Part shown: positions 34,530 to 46,339 of the stretch, one piece after another | Numbering within the stretch: the first letter of the stretch is position 1 | How the letters are laid out: each line of letters begins with the position of its first letter | Source of the DNA: Ahaetulla prasina | Taxonomy: Eukaryota > Chordata > Lepidosauria > Squamata > Colubridae | DNA length: 64,000 bases | NCBI RefSeq assembly: GCF_028640845.1 | Contig: NC_080539.1 | Location: 302,512,516-302,576,515, forward strand | Direction of reading: 5' to 3' | Position numbers and translations under genes: made by a program | The notes under the pieces: generated by a model | Seen by the model: only the letters and a program-made list of their open reading frames with translations | Databases searched by the model: none | What the model was told of the DNA's origin: nothing

Positions 34530-35110
34530 TATTATTAAACTTATATATTGCCAACTATTGAATATGGAAAGCCAACAAATAGTGTTAATTTTCTGATTTG
34601 TAACTTTGTAATATATATATATGGCACCTTTGGTTAGATGGACTAATAGAACTATAGTATGTCTGAAAACAATTGTATTTGTTAGAAAGCTATGGAATAT
34701 AATGTCTAATAAAAACAAATTTGATCTGCATTCACATGCTAAACTGACTTTATGGGGAAACCCAACATTTAAAAAATTGAATGAAAGCTGGGATATTGAC
34801 TTTGGACCAATTAATAGATGATGAATATGAATTTTTAACATAAGCTGTGCTGAGAGACAAATATCTATCAAATGTAACTCAGTGGCAATGTTTACAGCTA
34901 CAACACTTGTAAATATTGTCAGCTTTTTCAGCAGAGATATTAGAACAATTGATTAAATCTTTCAAAATTAAAACAACCTGCTTTTTCTTTTTATAGATAT
35001 TTGTTACTAATAAATCATTTAATATGCAAAACTGGAGAAAGGAGTAGAATAAAGAATTAGATACTCCTATTTTGTCTAGACAATGGGAAAGTACTCTTCT
35101 ATAGCAAGAG
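34530..35110 (+). pseudogene. Decayed LINE ORF2 fragment (L1/Tx1-like)
   Basis: Translation around 34621-34821 gives FVRKLWNIMSNKNKF and KLTLWGNPTFKKLNESWDID. The WGNPxF element resembles the region C-terminal to the RT domain in L1/Tx1-type ORF2 proteins. Continuing stops and frame shifts show long decay. The assignment is weak; boundaries are approximate. Confidence 0.35.
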
Positions 35111-35470
35111 CATCAATTGACCTTAATTTACAAGTTATACAAGAAAAAATAATATATAGAGTTTAGGAAATTTCCCTGTATAGGAAAGGATTACATCAGT
35201 ACTAATCGTTAATTGGTTCTAGGAGGTGTGATGGGTACCAAAACTGATGAATACTAAATAAATTTTTCCCATAAGGAATAATGTAGTGAGTTATAAGGCA
35301 CCATAAGGGACGTGGTGGCTCAGATGCTAAGATGCTGAGCTTGTTGATCGAAAGGTCGGCAGTTCAGTAGTTCAAATCCCTAGTGCCACCTAATGGTGTG
35401 AGCTCCCGTTACTTGTCCCAGCTTCTGCCAACCTAGCAGTTCGAAAGCACGTTAAAAAAAATGTAAGTAG

Positions 35471-36257
35471 GGGGCGTGGCCATGACCGTGGTGGGGTAAG
35501 GACCTTTCCTTCACTTCACAGGGCTTATTAATGAAGATTTATGAGAATTTATGCCGTTTGGAATGCACTGTTATGGAGGAAAGTTAATAAATCATGAACT
35601 GAAAGTGTTAACAGCCCAGCAGATTGAATTTAAAACTGGTAGGTCATCTGAAACGGCTTGAATTAAGGAGTTTCTACAGCGTGGGTTGACCGAGCCGGCA
35701 GACAAGATAAGTTGGAATAAATTACTGTGTTCTGTTTTTCCAAAATTAACTATCTTGTTCTGTGTTAAAAAATTTTTTTCTATTGCTGAGGCTAAGGAGT
35801 GAATATTAAGGACTGAATATTAAGGACTGAATTTGATAATGAGAAGAATTTTTTTTTTTGAGCCTTCCGGAAGTTCAGCCAAGAAGAATTTAATTGAAGA
35901 GAAGAGAAACTGACTTTCTACTGGATTGTTTGGCAGTAAGAGGATTTTACTGAGCTAATTTTTCTTTATTTTTTTCTCTTGAGAGCAAATTAATAGCTTG
36001 TTTATATTACAAAAAAAAAAAGGATTTTGCTTCGTTTAAGTTGGTTTGTCTTCCTTTCTGCTTTGCTGACGTGGAGGAAAAATGGCGCTGATTAATGTTA
36101 GCTGTGAAGTTTTGTGTTTCTTTGTGGAGTATCCTTGAACTTGAGAGATAACAGTGCAAATAAGCCGCTTCGCTTCAATTAAAAGACAGTCGTCCTTTGA
36201 TCTTCACTAAGACCCTCTGTAAAATTGGTTTGGAATCTTAGTTTGGTTTTTTTCAAA
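35471..36257 (+). promoter_or_regulatory. L1 5' UTR
   Basis: It lies between the left target duplication and ORF1. It opens with GGGGGCGTGGCCATGACC and includes GGGTTGACCGAGCCGGCA and AAAATGGCGCTGATTAATG. An imperfect repeat, GAATATTAAGGACTGAAT, is doubled at about 35803-35835. L1 5' UTRs normally hold an internal promoter, but no specific binding site can be defined from sequence alone. Confidence 0.6.
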
Positions 36258-37284
36258 ATGACTCAACAACTTTCAGAAACGCAGCAACTTGCTGCAGCTT
36301 TAAATAAAATTGGGGAAAAAATAGCAGGACTATCAGAACGTATAGATAATTTGACATTGAAACTGACATCTGAAATGCAGAATTTAAAGCAAGAGATGAA
36401 TGAAAACTTTGCAAAACAAAAAGAGGAAATGGTAATGATTAAAGATGAAATGGAGCAGATGCATGTGCATGAGGTAAAAGTCGATCGGCAAATTGGTAAA
36501 ATATTTTATAAAAATGAGCAGCAAGATAAGAGAATCTGTCTTTTGGAAGAAGAGATGAGGAAATATAATTTTGTTATCAGAGGAATCTCGGAAGAAAAGG
36601 AGGATAAATTGAAACAGCGGGTTCTGAAATGGATTAATGATTTGGATACGCAACTTACGCTCCCAATAGCAGACCTGGCAAGTGTTTTTAGAATTGGATA
36701 TAGAAGGCAAAATGGTTCTAACAGGAATGTGCTTGTCAGGTTCGCAAATCTTGGTGATAAGTTGGAAGTTATGGCCAAGGTGAGAGAGTTGGGAGATGCT
36801 TTGAAGTTTGAAGGGAAGACTATTCAAGTCTTCCCGGATATATCAAGAGAAGAAAGGGCATGGAGATTTTTTTTAAAACCAATCACAAAAGTTTTGAGGA
36901 TAATGGAATTAAATACAATTGAGGCCACCACAACAATTGAAATTTTTTATAAAGGAAGGATGCGTACAATCACCCCAGATATAGATGCATTATTATATTT
37001 ACGGGAGCTTGGACTGATTGAGATGGAGGATTTAATGGAGATAAAAGATCAAATGCTTCAGATGGGTGGAACATACGCGGAAACATCAATCCCAGAAGAA
37101 GAAAAAGGGGCTATTGGAGGACAAGACTCAAAGGGTTAAAGAGGAAAGAAATATCACCTGTGTTGGTTGAACAGAAGAAGAGTCGTGAGGATACAGTAAG
37201 AGAAGAAGCAGATAAGAGTCTTGGAAAATACGAAGCTGAATGCGGGTCATCGCTATCTTTTTTTTTGAGTGATGAATTTAAATA
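36258..37284 (+). pseudogene. L1 ORF1 (first copy), one frameshift near the end
   Basis: This is the RNA-binding ORF1 protein of L1. From ATG at 36258 the frame reads MTQQLSETQQLAAALNKIGE, followed by a coiled-coil-like heptad region (IDNLTLKLTSEMQNLKQEMN, then about 70 residues). An RRM-like and C-terminal domain follows, with NFVIRGISEEKED, VFRIGYRRQNGSNRNVLVRF and VFPDISREERAW. The frame stops at 37137-37139 after GGQDSKG because one C is missing compared with the second copy, where the frame continues to a TAG equivalent to 37282-37284. The intact parent protein would be about 340 aa. Confidence 0.88.
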
Positions 37285-39021
37285 GACAGCCCGAAAGAAG
37301 TGGCCGGGCATTGGCACGTCCCTCTCCCCATTCTCTTTATAGAGGCGAAATCGATGAGGATGTGGGGAAGAAGATTGTTTGTACTTTATTGTTTGTTTTG
37401 TTTTGTTTTTTCTGTTTTCTTATTGTTGTTTATATGTTAAATATGGTAGTTTAATGTCGGGTGGTGGGCACAGAAAGGAAGATGCGGGGATAGGATTAAA
37501 AAAATTATATTTTAAATGGGAGTTATAAAAATAATGTCATGGAATGTGAAGGGTACAGGGAATCAGATTAAAAGAAGAAGATTGGAGTTTAAGATTAAAA
37601 GGGATTTGCCAGACATTTTATTTTACAAGAAACCCATCAGAAATCTGAAGATTCAAATAGAATTGGGGAAAAATAGCAGGACTATCAGGCGTATAGATAA
37701 TTTGACATTGAAACTGACATCTGAAATGCAGAATTTAAAGCAAGAGATGAATGAAAACTTTGCAAAACAAAAAGAGGAAATGATAATGATTAAAGATGAA
37801 ATGGAGCAGATGCATGTGCATGAGGTAAAAGTAGATCGGCAAATTGGTAAAATATTTTATAAAAATGAGCAGCAAGATAAGAGAATCTGTCTTTTGGAAG
37901 AAGAGATGAGGAAATATAATTTAGTTATCAGAGGAATCTCAGAAGAAAAGGAGGATAAATTGAAACAGCGGGTTCTGAAATGGATTAATGATTTGGATAC
38001 GCAACTTACGTTCACAATAGCAGACCTGGCAAGTGTTTGAGAATTGGATATAGAAGGCAAAATGGTTCTAACAGGAATGTGCTTGTCAGGTTCGCAAATC
38101 TTGGTGATAAGTTGGAAGTTATGGCCAAGGTGAGAGAGTTGGGAGATGCTTTGAAGTTTGAAGGGAAGACTATTCAAGTCTTCCCGGATATATCAAGAGA
38201 AGAAAGGGCATGGAGATTTTTTTTAAAACCAATCACAAAAGTTTTGAGGGATAATGGAATTAAATACAATTGGAGGCCACCACAACAATTGAAATTTTTT
38301 TATAAAGGAAGGATCGTACAATCAGCCCAGATATAGATGCATTATTATATTTACAGGAGCTTGGACTGATTGAGATGGAGGATTTAATGGAGATAAAAGA
38401 TCAAATGCTTCAGATGGGTGGAACATACGCAGAAACATCAATCCCAGAAGAAGAAAAAGGGGCTATTGGAGGGCAAGACTCCAAAGGGTTAAAGAGGAAA
38501 GAAATATCACCTGTGTTGGTTGAACAGAAGAAGAGTCGTGAGGATACAGTAAGAGAAGAAGCAGATAAGAGTCTTGGAAAATACGAAGCTGAATGCGGGT
38601 CATCGCTATCTTTTTTTTTGAGTGATGAATTTAAATAGACAGCCCGAAAGAAGTGGCCCGGGCATTGGCACGTCCCCTCTCCCCCATTCTCTTTATAGAG
38701 GCGAAATCGATGAGGATGTGGGGGAAGAAGATTGTTTGTACTTTATTGTTTGTTTTGTTTTTTGTTTTTTTTCTGTTTTCTTATTGTTGTTTATATGTTA
38801 AATATGGTAGTTTAATGTCGGGTGGTGGGCACAGAAAGGAAGATGCGGGGATAGGATTAAAAAATTTATATTTTAAATGGGAGTTATAAAAATAATGTCA
38901 TGGAATGTGAAGGGTACAGGAATCAGATTAAAGAAGAAGATTGGAGCTTAAGATTAAAAGGGATTTGCCAGACATTTTATTTTTACAAGAAACCCATCAG
39001 AAATCTGAAGATTCAAATAGA
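36308..39021 (+). repeat. 1.35-kb tandem duplication inside the L1
   Basis: The segment from ORF1 codon about 17 to the early endonuclease part of ORF2 (36308-37661) is followed directly by a second near-identical copy (37662-39021). At the junction GAAGATTCAAATAG joins AATTGGGGAAAAATAGCAGG, with only AAT/ATTGG-like microhomology. In the second copy the same GAAGATTCAAATAG continues into AATGTATATAAAAGG, the true ORF2 path. Differences are few and mainly single-base indels in homopolymers. An assembly artefact is possible as well as a real duplication. Confidence 0.9.
37664..38637 (+). pseudogene. L1 ORF1, second (duplicated) partial copy
   Basis: It lacks the first about 17 codons and is fused in frame behind the truncated first ORF2 start, giving a chimeric frame at 37516-38039. 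It carries the same coiled coil and the LVIRGISEEKEDKL motif. TGA at 38037-38039 arises where GTGTTTTTAGAATT of copy one is GTGTTTGAGAATT here. Another frame change lies near 38318. The C-terminal frame after 38375 is intact through GGQDSKGLKRKEISPVLVEQ to TAG at 38636-38638, showing what the first copy lost. Confidence 0.85.
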
Positions 39022-41683
39022 ATGTATATAAAAGGTATGCAAATATATGAAAAAGCATTTGGAACTTCAAAAGCTAGAGGAGTTGCAACACTGATATCAG
39101 ATAGGGTGTACTTTGAAAAACATAAGGTAATTTTGGATGAAGATGGAAGATATGTAATAATTGTTGGAAATCTTAATGAGGAAAAAGTGACACTTGTTAA
39201 TTTATATTTACCGAATGAAAAACAAAGAGAATTTCTTGAAAAAATAACAAAAATTTTGGAGAATGAAAGTGTAGGGAAAGTAATTGTGGCTGGGGATTTT
39301 AATTTAATCAGAGATAAAATAGATAGTACTAATCCCACCCGCTGTGGAGGAGCAAATAAAATGGGGATTTTAAATATGTGGATGCTTCGAAACGGCGTGG
39401 TCGATGTGTGGAGAGAGGTTAAAGGAATTGAGAGAGTATACACTTTTTTCTCTAAGATATATAATACATATTCTAGAATTGATTATATTTTTCTTTCTAA
39501 AGATTTGTTGAATAATGTGGATAAGGTAGATGTGGGAATTTTTAAAGATTCTGATCATGCAGAAGTTATGGTGGACTTAGATTTTAATTTTGAGAAAAAA
39601 AGAAGCTATTGGAGATATGACGAGAAATTGTATAAAAATGAAAAGGATAAAAAATGGATACTTAAAAAACTGGAGGAAAGTTGGAGATTAAATGATAACG
39701 GGGAGGTTAAATTTGAAATTGTTTGGGATGCGATGAAAGCGGTGTTTAGAGGGGAGAGTATTAAATTATCAAGTAGGAAATATAAAAATTATAAAATTAA
39801 AATGGAAAGAGATAAAAATCAGATTAAAGAATTGGAAAATCAATTTTTGCTTACTAAAGAAAAAAAAATTCTTCAGGAGCTTAATATGTTAAGAAATAAA
39901 ATGATAGAAGAAGATACAGAGTTAGTAAAAAGAAATTTGAGATTTTTAAATAGGAATTTTTTTGAATTTAGTAATAGAAATTCTAAATTATTGGCAAAGA
40001 TGGCGAAAGATAAAAGAGAGAAGAGAGAAATTGGAGTTTTGATAGATGATAGAGGTATAAGATGTTATAAAAAATTAGAGAAATGTGAAGTGGTTAGAAA
40101 TTTTTTTCAGAATCTATATTCAAAGAAACCAATTAATCGGGGAAAATTGCAAAGCTATTTAGAAAAGTATGTGGTGAAAATTGATCAAACATATAAGGAA
40201 TTGATGGAAGAAGATATAACACAAGATGAGATTAATGGAATAATACAAAAATTAAAATTAGGGAAAGCTCCAGGTGAGGATGGATTACCTGTTGAGTTTT
40301 ATAAAGAATTTAAAGAATTAATAATACCAAGATTGCAAAAATTATTTAATGGAATATTACATGGTGGGGAAGTACCTTCGTCATGGAATAGAACGATGAT
40401 ATCCCTAATTCCTAAACCAGATAAAGATTTAGAAAGGATTGAGTCCTATCGGCCCATTTCTTTAATTAATCAGGATGCAAAGATATTTACTGCTATTATA
40501 AGTAATAGATTAAATAGATTTATAGATAGATATATAAGTTATAATCAAGTAGGTTTTGTGAAGGGTAGATACATGAGTGATATTGTTAGAAGAGTATTAA
40601 ATATTATAGATGTAGCTGAATATAATGGTGATAAAATTGGTATAGTATCATTGGATATTTTTAAAGCTTTTGATTCTGTACAATGGGAAACAATTAAAGT
40701 AATTGTGGAGGCTTTAGGCTTTGGTAATAAGTTTATACATGTTATTTCAAAATTGTACCAAAAGAGCAGTGCAAGAGTGAAGGTGAATGGAATATTAACT
40801 GAAGAGATAAAATTAGAAGCTGGTACGAGACAAGGATGTCCCTGTCCCCAACATTATTTTTATTGGCTATGGAAATATTGACAAAATGATAGAAAAGATG
40901 AAGAATTAGAAGGATATAAGGGTATAAGATAAATTTGTATGGATGATACTTTAATTATTTTGAAAAATGTAGAAAGATCTGAAAAGATATATAAGCATTT
41001 GATAGAATTTGAGGAAATGACAGGATTGAAAGTAAATTGGTCAAAGTCAGAATTATTGATGGATAGTAATGGTAATGAGTCTGAGAATATGCAAGAGCAA
41101 TTTGGGATAAGGATTAAAAACACATTGAAATATTTGGGTATAGTGCTTTCACTTAAGGTTAAAGAATTGAAAAAACTTAATTATGATGTGGTGATTAACG
41201 AAATTGAGAAGAAGATAGATAAATATAAAATTTTAAAGCTGTCTTGGTTTGGTAGAATTGCAATGTGTAAAATGATGTTGCTGCCCAAGTTCAACTTTTT
41301 TTTTTTTTTTCTTCCAAAAAGTTTTTATTGGTCAAAAAAGGTTTATACAAATACATATCAGGTATGGTAAATTTTCATTTTTCTTATACAAGATAAGAAT
41401 TTTACTCAAAATTTTAAACACATACAACAGCCATATGGCAAGCAGGTGATACGAAGTAGCTAAGTTTATCAATCTTACATACGCAATAAAGAAGGGTCAA
41501 GAATAATCAGAATATCATACAAAGGAGAATAAGGAAAACCAACACAATACCAAATATCATTGTCACTTCCTAGTTTTGGATCTCAGAACTCTGGGTTCAG
41601 CCTGACCCAACTCCAGGGCCGCAACAGCGGCAGCCGCCTCCTCCCATGGTCTATAACCTCCCTTCTTCAACTCCTGGGTCATC

Positions 41684-42403
41684 TAATTCCAGGAGGCTTT
41701 GTGTTCCTCCACGTAGGCCGCAGCCTCCGCAATTGTACTAATTTTTTCGTAATGCCCTCCCGGAAAATCATCAATCCTCTGGCATCAGCCATCTGAAGCC
41801 TACTCCCTTCTGGTACAATTTGCTTGACAAAAAGTAATATTTCTTTCTCATTTCACGTACCTGTCTGGGAATCTGCCTCAGAATGGCTATCTCCCTGCCC
41901 CTATAAGTCAGTGCCCCACTCCTATGTTTTCTAAGAATTTCATCTCTCGTCTCTCTTCTCACAAATTTGACATGAACCTCTCTAGGAACTGCATGCGTGC
42001 GTGCATATTTTGAATTAACTCTATAAGCTCGATCCACATCCCAATTCATAAAGTCAACACCTCTCCCAAGAAATTCTCCCAACAGTTTAGTCACAACATC
42101 TCTCAAGTCTTCTTGGTCCACTTCTTCCAGATTTTGAAACCTAAGGAAATAAGACATTTTATCCATCTGTAGTCCAAGCACAGCATTGCCTGTCGTCTCC
42201 TCTCTTTTCTGCACTGCCCGCATCTCACCCTCCCGGCCTTCCACTTTCTGCTTGTTTTCTGCTGAGACTTGTTGAGTGTCCTTTAAATCCTTTTGGATAG
42301 TCACAATTTCTGCTCTTATTTCATCCAGTTTCTTGTCCATATTAGATAACTTTTCCAAAATTCTCTCCATTTCTCCAGCAGTTGGTCTCTGACCTTTTGC
42401 CAT
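41684..42403 (-). pseudogene. ORF1 protein gene of the HAL1-like element, one frameshift
   Basis: The minus-strand frame starts MAKGQRPTAGEMERILEKLS at 42403. It has a coiled-coil stretch (MDKKLDEIRAEIVTIQKDLK ... SAENKQKVEGREGEM), then an RRM-like core (LGLQMDKMSYFLRFQNLEEV) and the C-terminal domain (VHVKFVRRETRDEILRKHRS, REIAILRQIP, GVGFRWLMPED). The frame stops at 41771. A single-base shift restores STIAEAAAYVEEHKASWN ending near 41684, the usual C-terminal helix, so the parent protein was about 240 aa. It differs clearly from the ORF1 of the host L1, so it belongs to another L1 lineage. Confidence 0.85.
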
Positions 42404-43123
42404 TTAAAAAAATTTTTTAAAATCCTCAGGCAAGCACAGTATCCTTGTAATTTCCTCCGGATCCACCAGGGGGCACTCACAGGAGCAACGAGTCCAGAGT
42501 ACAGTTAGTCAACCAGGAAGCCGAAGGGAAGTGATGTCATCAAGATTCTCATAGTGAAGGCGGAAGCTGGACGCCACCATTGTTCCCCAGAGGGAGGGGG
42601 GGCCTCAAACCCTCCCTCCTAAATTTCTCCATCACCTCTTCTCTCCAGAGCTCCACAAAACCGGTAATCTTGTTATTTTAAGTTCTCCTCTCTCCAAAGT
42701 GATTCGTGCTCCTTCCAGTCGCAGGGGAGAGAAACCCCCCCGCACTCCGGAGCACTCCACTCACATTTGCCGATATCTCCTTCCCTTCTCCCTTCCTCAA
42801 TTCTTCTCCGTTCCCTGTTCGCCACCAGGCTGCTGCAATTATAAATCCAAAGCCCCGGTGTCACCGGGCACAGCGGCCCAGGCGACGACCAAAGTAATGG
42901 CCGCGGCCTGAGGCCTCCGAACCCCTCCGAGCCTAGGACGCGCCAGCATCGGTCCCCCCAGTCCTGTATATCGGCTGGGAGACCCCTGGCGAGCCGTCCG
43001 TGCGGCAGGTGTCCTTTTCGGAACACCTGGCCCCTAAGGGCCTCGGAGGCGGCCGGATTCGGACACTGGAGGCAGGAGAGGCACCTCCAGATGTCCGTTG
43101 CCGCTGGATACCGGAAGTCGTCT
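42404..43123 (-). promoter_or_regulatory. GC-rich 5' UTR of the HAL1-like element
   Basis: A CpG-dense stretch unlike its AT-rich surroundings (GGCCTCGGAGGCGGCCGGAT, GCACAGCGGCCCAGGCGACG). It begins at the target-duplication edge on the minus strand and leads to ORF1. By position and composition it is the internal promoter region. Open frames across it on both strands have no known domain. Confidence 0.65.
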
Positions 43124-44810
43124 CCAAGTTCAACTTTTTATTCGAGATGCTACCACTAAATTTGACAGAGAAAGATATTGAAGGATATCAGAAAAAACTG
43201 GATAAATTTTGCAACGGTGGCAAAAGACCTAGATTAGTGAAGAAAATGTGGTATCAAAATCAAAAGGAAGGTGGATTAGGAATCCCCAAATTATTTAATT
43301 ATTACTGTGCGTATGGTATCCGGATAGTGGTAAAAATACTTAAAGGTGAAGATAACTATTGGAGAGATTTAGAGTTAAGGGATATAGAGAAATTTGGATC
43401 AAGGTGGTTTTTAGATAAAGCAAATTTAAAATGTGTAAGTAGAAGTTATTGGTTAAAGGGATTAAGTAAAATGTGGAACAAATTTGTTAAAATTTTAATT
43501 CCGGATATAATCTTTTTGGGGGAGACAACTGGAATTTGGCCGATTAAAAATAATATAAAACGTAATGAAGTGATTAAAGAGGAAAATATAGAAATTATTA
43601 GAGATTGGATAAAAGTTATGGGAAATGAAAGGAGGAATAAAGAAATTATTGAAAAATTAGGGTTAAGTTGGTTTGAAAAAATACAGAAAGAAAAATGGAC
43701 AAAAAAACTAAAAGAAATTATTCGATAAATAGATGTGAAACTGAATTTGAATATTTAGTATCTCGGATTATGAAAGATGAAATTGGGCTAAAGGGACTCG
43801 TTAGTAGGGTTTATAAGATTATAAATTCTGATGAAAAATTACAAAGAGTGATGAGGATAAATTGGGAAAAGATCTTAATATTGAAATACCAGAGTCAGAT
43901 TGGAATGTGAATTGGAAAAGTAGAATTATGAGAACTTTATCTATAAGGATTAAAGAGCACAATTATAAAGTTGTTTGAAATGGTATTTGACTCCAGTAAG
44001 ATTGTCACAAATGGATAAAAAATTAGTAAAAATGTTGGAGATGTGAGATGGAATTGGGGACTTATGAACATATGTGGTATAATTGTGATAAGGTTAAAAG
44101 TTTTGGCAACAATTGGAGAAAATGATATTTGAAATGATGGGGAAAGTAATAACATTGAGAGTGGAAACTATATTATTGTTGGTAATTAAGGAAATAGAAT
44201 TAACAAAATATGAAAAAGAATTGATTAGAATTATGATTATAATAGGTAGAATTATAATAGCTAGATATTGGAAACTAGATGTGATTTTTAGAATAGAAGA
44301 GTGGAATTCTGAAATGTGGAAATTAGCTTTAAATGATAAAATGACATGTGATATTAAAATTAGAAGTGGTGTGTATAAAGAAGATATTTTCTGGAAGACT
44401 TGGAAACCATTTGTGGACTTTGCGCTTGGAACATTGGACGCTTCAGTACCTGTACCTTGAGAACGTGGATTTTGGCAATCATGAGGATATATCCGAAGAC
44501 CCAAATCTTCCTTTTACGTATAGCACAAGGGTGTAATAATGTATTTTTTTTTGTTTGTTTGTTGTAAAAAAAGTAATTAAAAAAAAAAATGTAAGTAGAA
44601 AAATAGGGACTACCTTTGGTGGGAAGGTAACAGCGTTCCGTGTGCCTTTGGCATTTAGTCATGCCGACCACATGACCACGGAGACATCTTTGGACAGCGC
44701 TGGCTCTTCGGCTTTGAAACGGAGATGAGCACCGCCCCCTAGAGTCGGGAACGACTAGCACATATGTGCAAGGGGAACCTTTACCTTTACCTTACAAGGC
44801 ACCAGACACT

Positions 44811-46335
44811 GACAAGTTCTAGCTTAGCCACTGAGTACCAAACAAATGAGTCCCAGAACAAAATTTTCATGTCAGGATGCATTGAGAATCAAATTCAATG
44901 AGTTTCAAAGTGGTTGAGTATCAAGGTACCACTGTATCTGGTTTCTCCTGCAACCACGTCAAAATGGCCATGGAAGACAGTAATGGCACATGCTGATATG
45001 ACCTGGGCCAATCCAACCCCTGAGTTTCATCGAGCAAATCATCAATGGAGCATCTTAAATCAAACCCATGGTAAAATCTGTGTTGGGACACCAGAGAAAG
45101 CTGTATTTTTAAAAATCTCAACTAGTTGAGGCTGACTTTAAGTTATTTCCCTTGTGGACCTTGTAAGTTATGAAGGCAAACTCATAAGGATATTTCATAT
45201 CAGCTTGTGGGGAATGTTTGTACTGTCATAGTTGAAAAGGCATAAGGATAAGGCCTTAAGCTTTCCTATCAACGAGCTTTGAATGAGATGGAGACAATGT
45301 TGTGTAAAGAAGGGGATAAATTGTTCTTTTTCAAGAAAGAGTGATGGAATAGCTAAGTGCAAGTGGGAATGCACTCTCAGTGAAAGTGGCATAATTAGTA
45401 AACACTTTTTTGTTGTGAAACTACAGGTAAATTAAGAAGGTTAGGATTAGATGACTCATTCTTATTTTATCCTCCAGACAGAAGGAGAAGACAAGGTAGA
45501 TATCAATGAAAAACAACAAAAGTGCTTCTCTAAGACACAGATTTTTTTTCTTTCTAGTAAGATAAAGCTGGGATCACTCACCCCATTACACTATAATGCT
45601 TTGCTTGGTTTTGGCTTAGCACAGTGTATGAATCCAACTACTGTGAGTTACAAACTATTGTCTATGACTTAGTATTCTGTCTAAACCAGCTCATTGTTCC
45701 ACTCTTTATGGATTAAATAACCAATGATTTAGCATAGTTATGAATCAGTCTGGCTCGCTCTTCTTAAGATTTCATTTGAGACTATATGTTTGGAATAGTT
45801 AGGAATTGTGTGTCTTCAGTTGTGCTTAACTGCTTTTAAAAACAAAAAGCAGGAATTACAAAATGGCATAAAATCTCTTTCTGAAGTAAATTATGCTTTG
45901 CTGCATCCTTGACAGAACCAAGCCAAATATTGAATACCCAAGCAATTGCTCCTTGCTTTGTATTTATTTACCATATTAGTCTTAAATAAGGATACTTCTA
46001 CATGGAGCTGAAATGGAAAATCTCGAGTTTAGAATGAACAATTTCTGAGCATTCCACACAAGGGCTTTGCACTGGTCCAAATCCACTCCAGATCTGCATC
46101 ATTTACATGGTGCTGGCTGGTTTGGCAATTTGGCTCTGCTGCAATTGATTAAAAACTGACTGGATCTGTCTGGCTCACCAGGAAGATAGCTATGGCTATC
46201 TTTATTGAGATTGGTATAATAACAGACTTTTGCAAGTCTGATTGTGCTGTGCTACCTCCTTTCCTAATTTATTATACCTATGTGAATTGGGCATCCATCT
46301 GAGCTGCTTTCACCTATTTATTTATTTTTATTAAG
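44811..46335. other. No gene or recognised repeat
   Basis: Unclassified intronic sequence with short open frames only. No splice-flanked exon in the PAPLN phase was found. Confidence 0.4.
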
Positions 46336-46339
46336 CCTT

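Larger units (their letters stand above)
41285..43139 (-). mobile_element. ORF1-only L1 (HAL1-like) inserted antisense into L1 ORF2
   Basis: A perfect 16-bp target duplication, CCAAGTTCAACTTTTT, lies at 41285-41300 and 43124-43139. The insert (about 1.82 kb) reads on the minus strand: GC-rich 5' UTR from 43123, ORF1 from 42403, about 385 bp of 3' UTR, an AATAAA signal (TTTATT on + near 41325) and a poly-A tail (poly-T on + from about 41301). No ORF2 is present between ORF1 and the tail. This is the architecture of HAL1 (half-L1) elements known from mammals. An internal deletion of a normal L1 could look the same. Confidence 0.9.
38895..44459 (+). pseudogene. L1 ORF2 (endonuclease-reverse transcriptase), broken and interrupted
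   Basis: The ORF starts with MSWNVKG. The APE-type endonuclease shows LQETHQKSED, VAGDFNLIRD, SRIDYIFLSKDLL and DSDHAEVMVD, so its catalytic blocks are present. RT follows with KAPGEDGLPVEFYKEF, MISLIPKPDKDLERIESYRP, NQVGFVKGRYMSD, VSLDIFKAFDSVQW and GTRQGCP. A one-base loss near 40845 shifts the frame. The YADD catalytic motif is destroyed: only CMDDTLIIL remains after a small deletion near 40930. Frame pieces continue at 40939-41296, are split by the HAL1-like insertion, and resume at 43140-44459 with the C-terminal region (RLVKKMWYQNQKEGGLGIPK ... GTLDASVPVP). The early part is also present once more at 37528-37660. Confidence 0.92.
35454..44598 (+). mobile_element. Near full-length L1 LINE with 17-bp target duplication
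   Basis: The L1 body is about 35471-44581. AAAAAAAATGTAAGTAG flanks it at 35454-35470 and 44582-44598. A GGGGGCGTGGCC start and a 5' UTR of about 790 bp lead to ORF1 (36258), ORF2 (from about 38888 in the second copy of a duplicated stretch) and a short A-rich tail after GTAAAAAAAGTAATT. Taking out the nested insert (about 1.84 kb) and the internal duplication (about 1.35 kb) leaves about 5.9 kb, a normal full-length L1. ORF2 is broken by frameshifts, loss of the RT active site and the nested insertion, so it is inactive. Confidence 0.93.
35291..44810 (+). mobile_element. Sauria SINE split by an L1 insertion
   Basis: The SINE head starts near 35308 (GGGACGTGGTGGCTCAGATG) and runs to 35470, where the L1 begins. 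The rest resumes after 44598 (AAAAATAGGGACTACCTTTG) and ends at 44797 with the Bov-B-like TTTACCTTTACCTT tail. The outer target duplication is TTATAAGGCACCA on the left and TTACAAGGCACCA on the right, one base different. Removing the L1 and one copy of its duplication restores a complete SINE, so the SINE is the oldest layer. Confidence 0.9.

Noticed and set aside
36225..37139. A 304-aa open frame that looks like a host coiled-coil gene
   Set aside because: It is L1 ORF1 (coiled coil, RRM-like core), lies inside an element with target duplications, and is followed by L1 ORF2.
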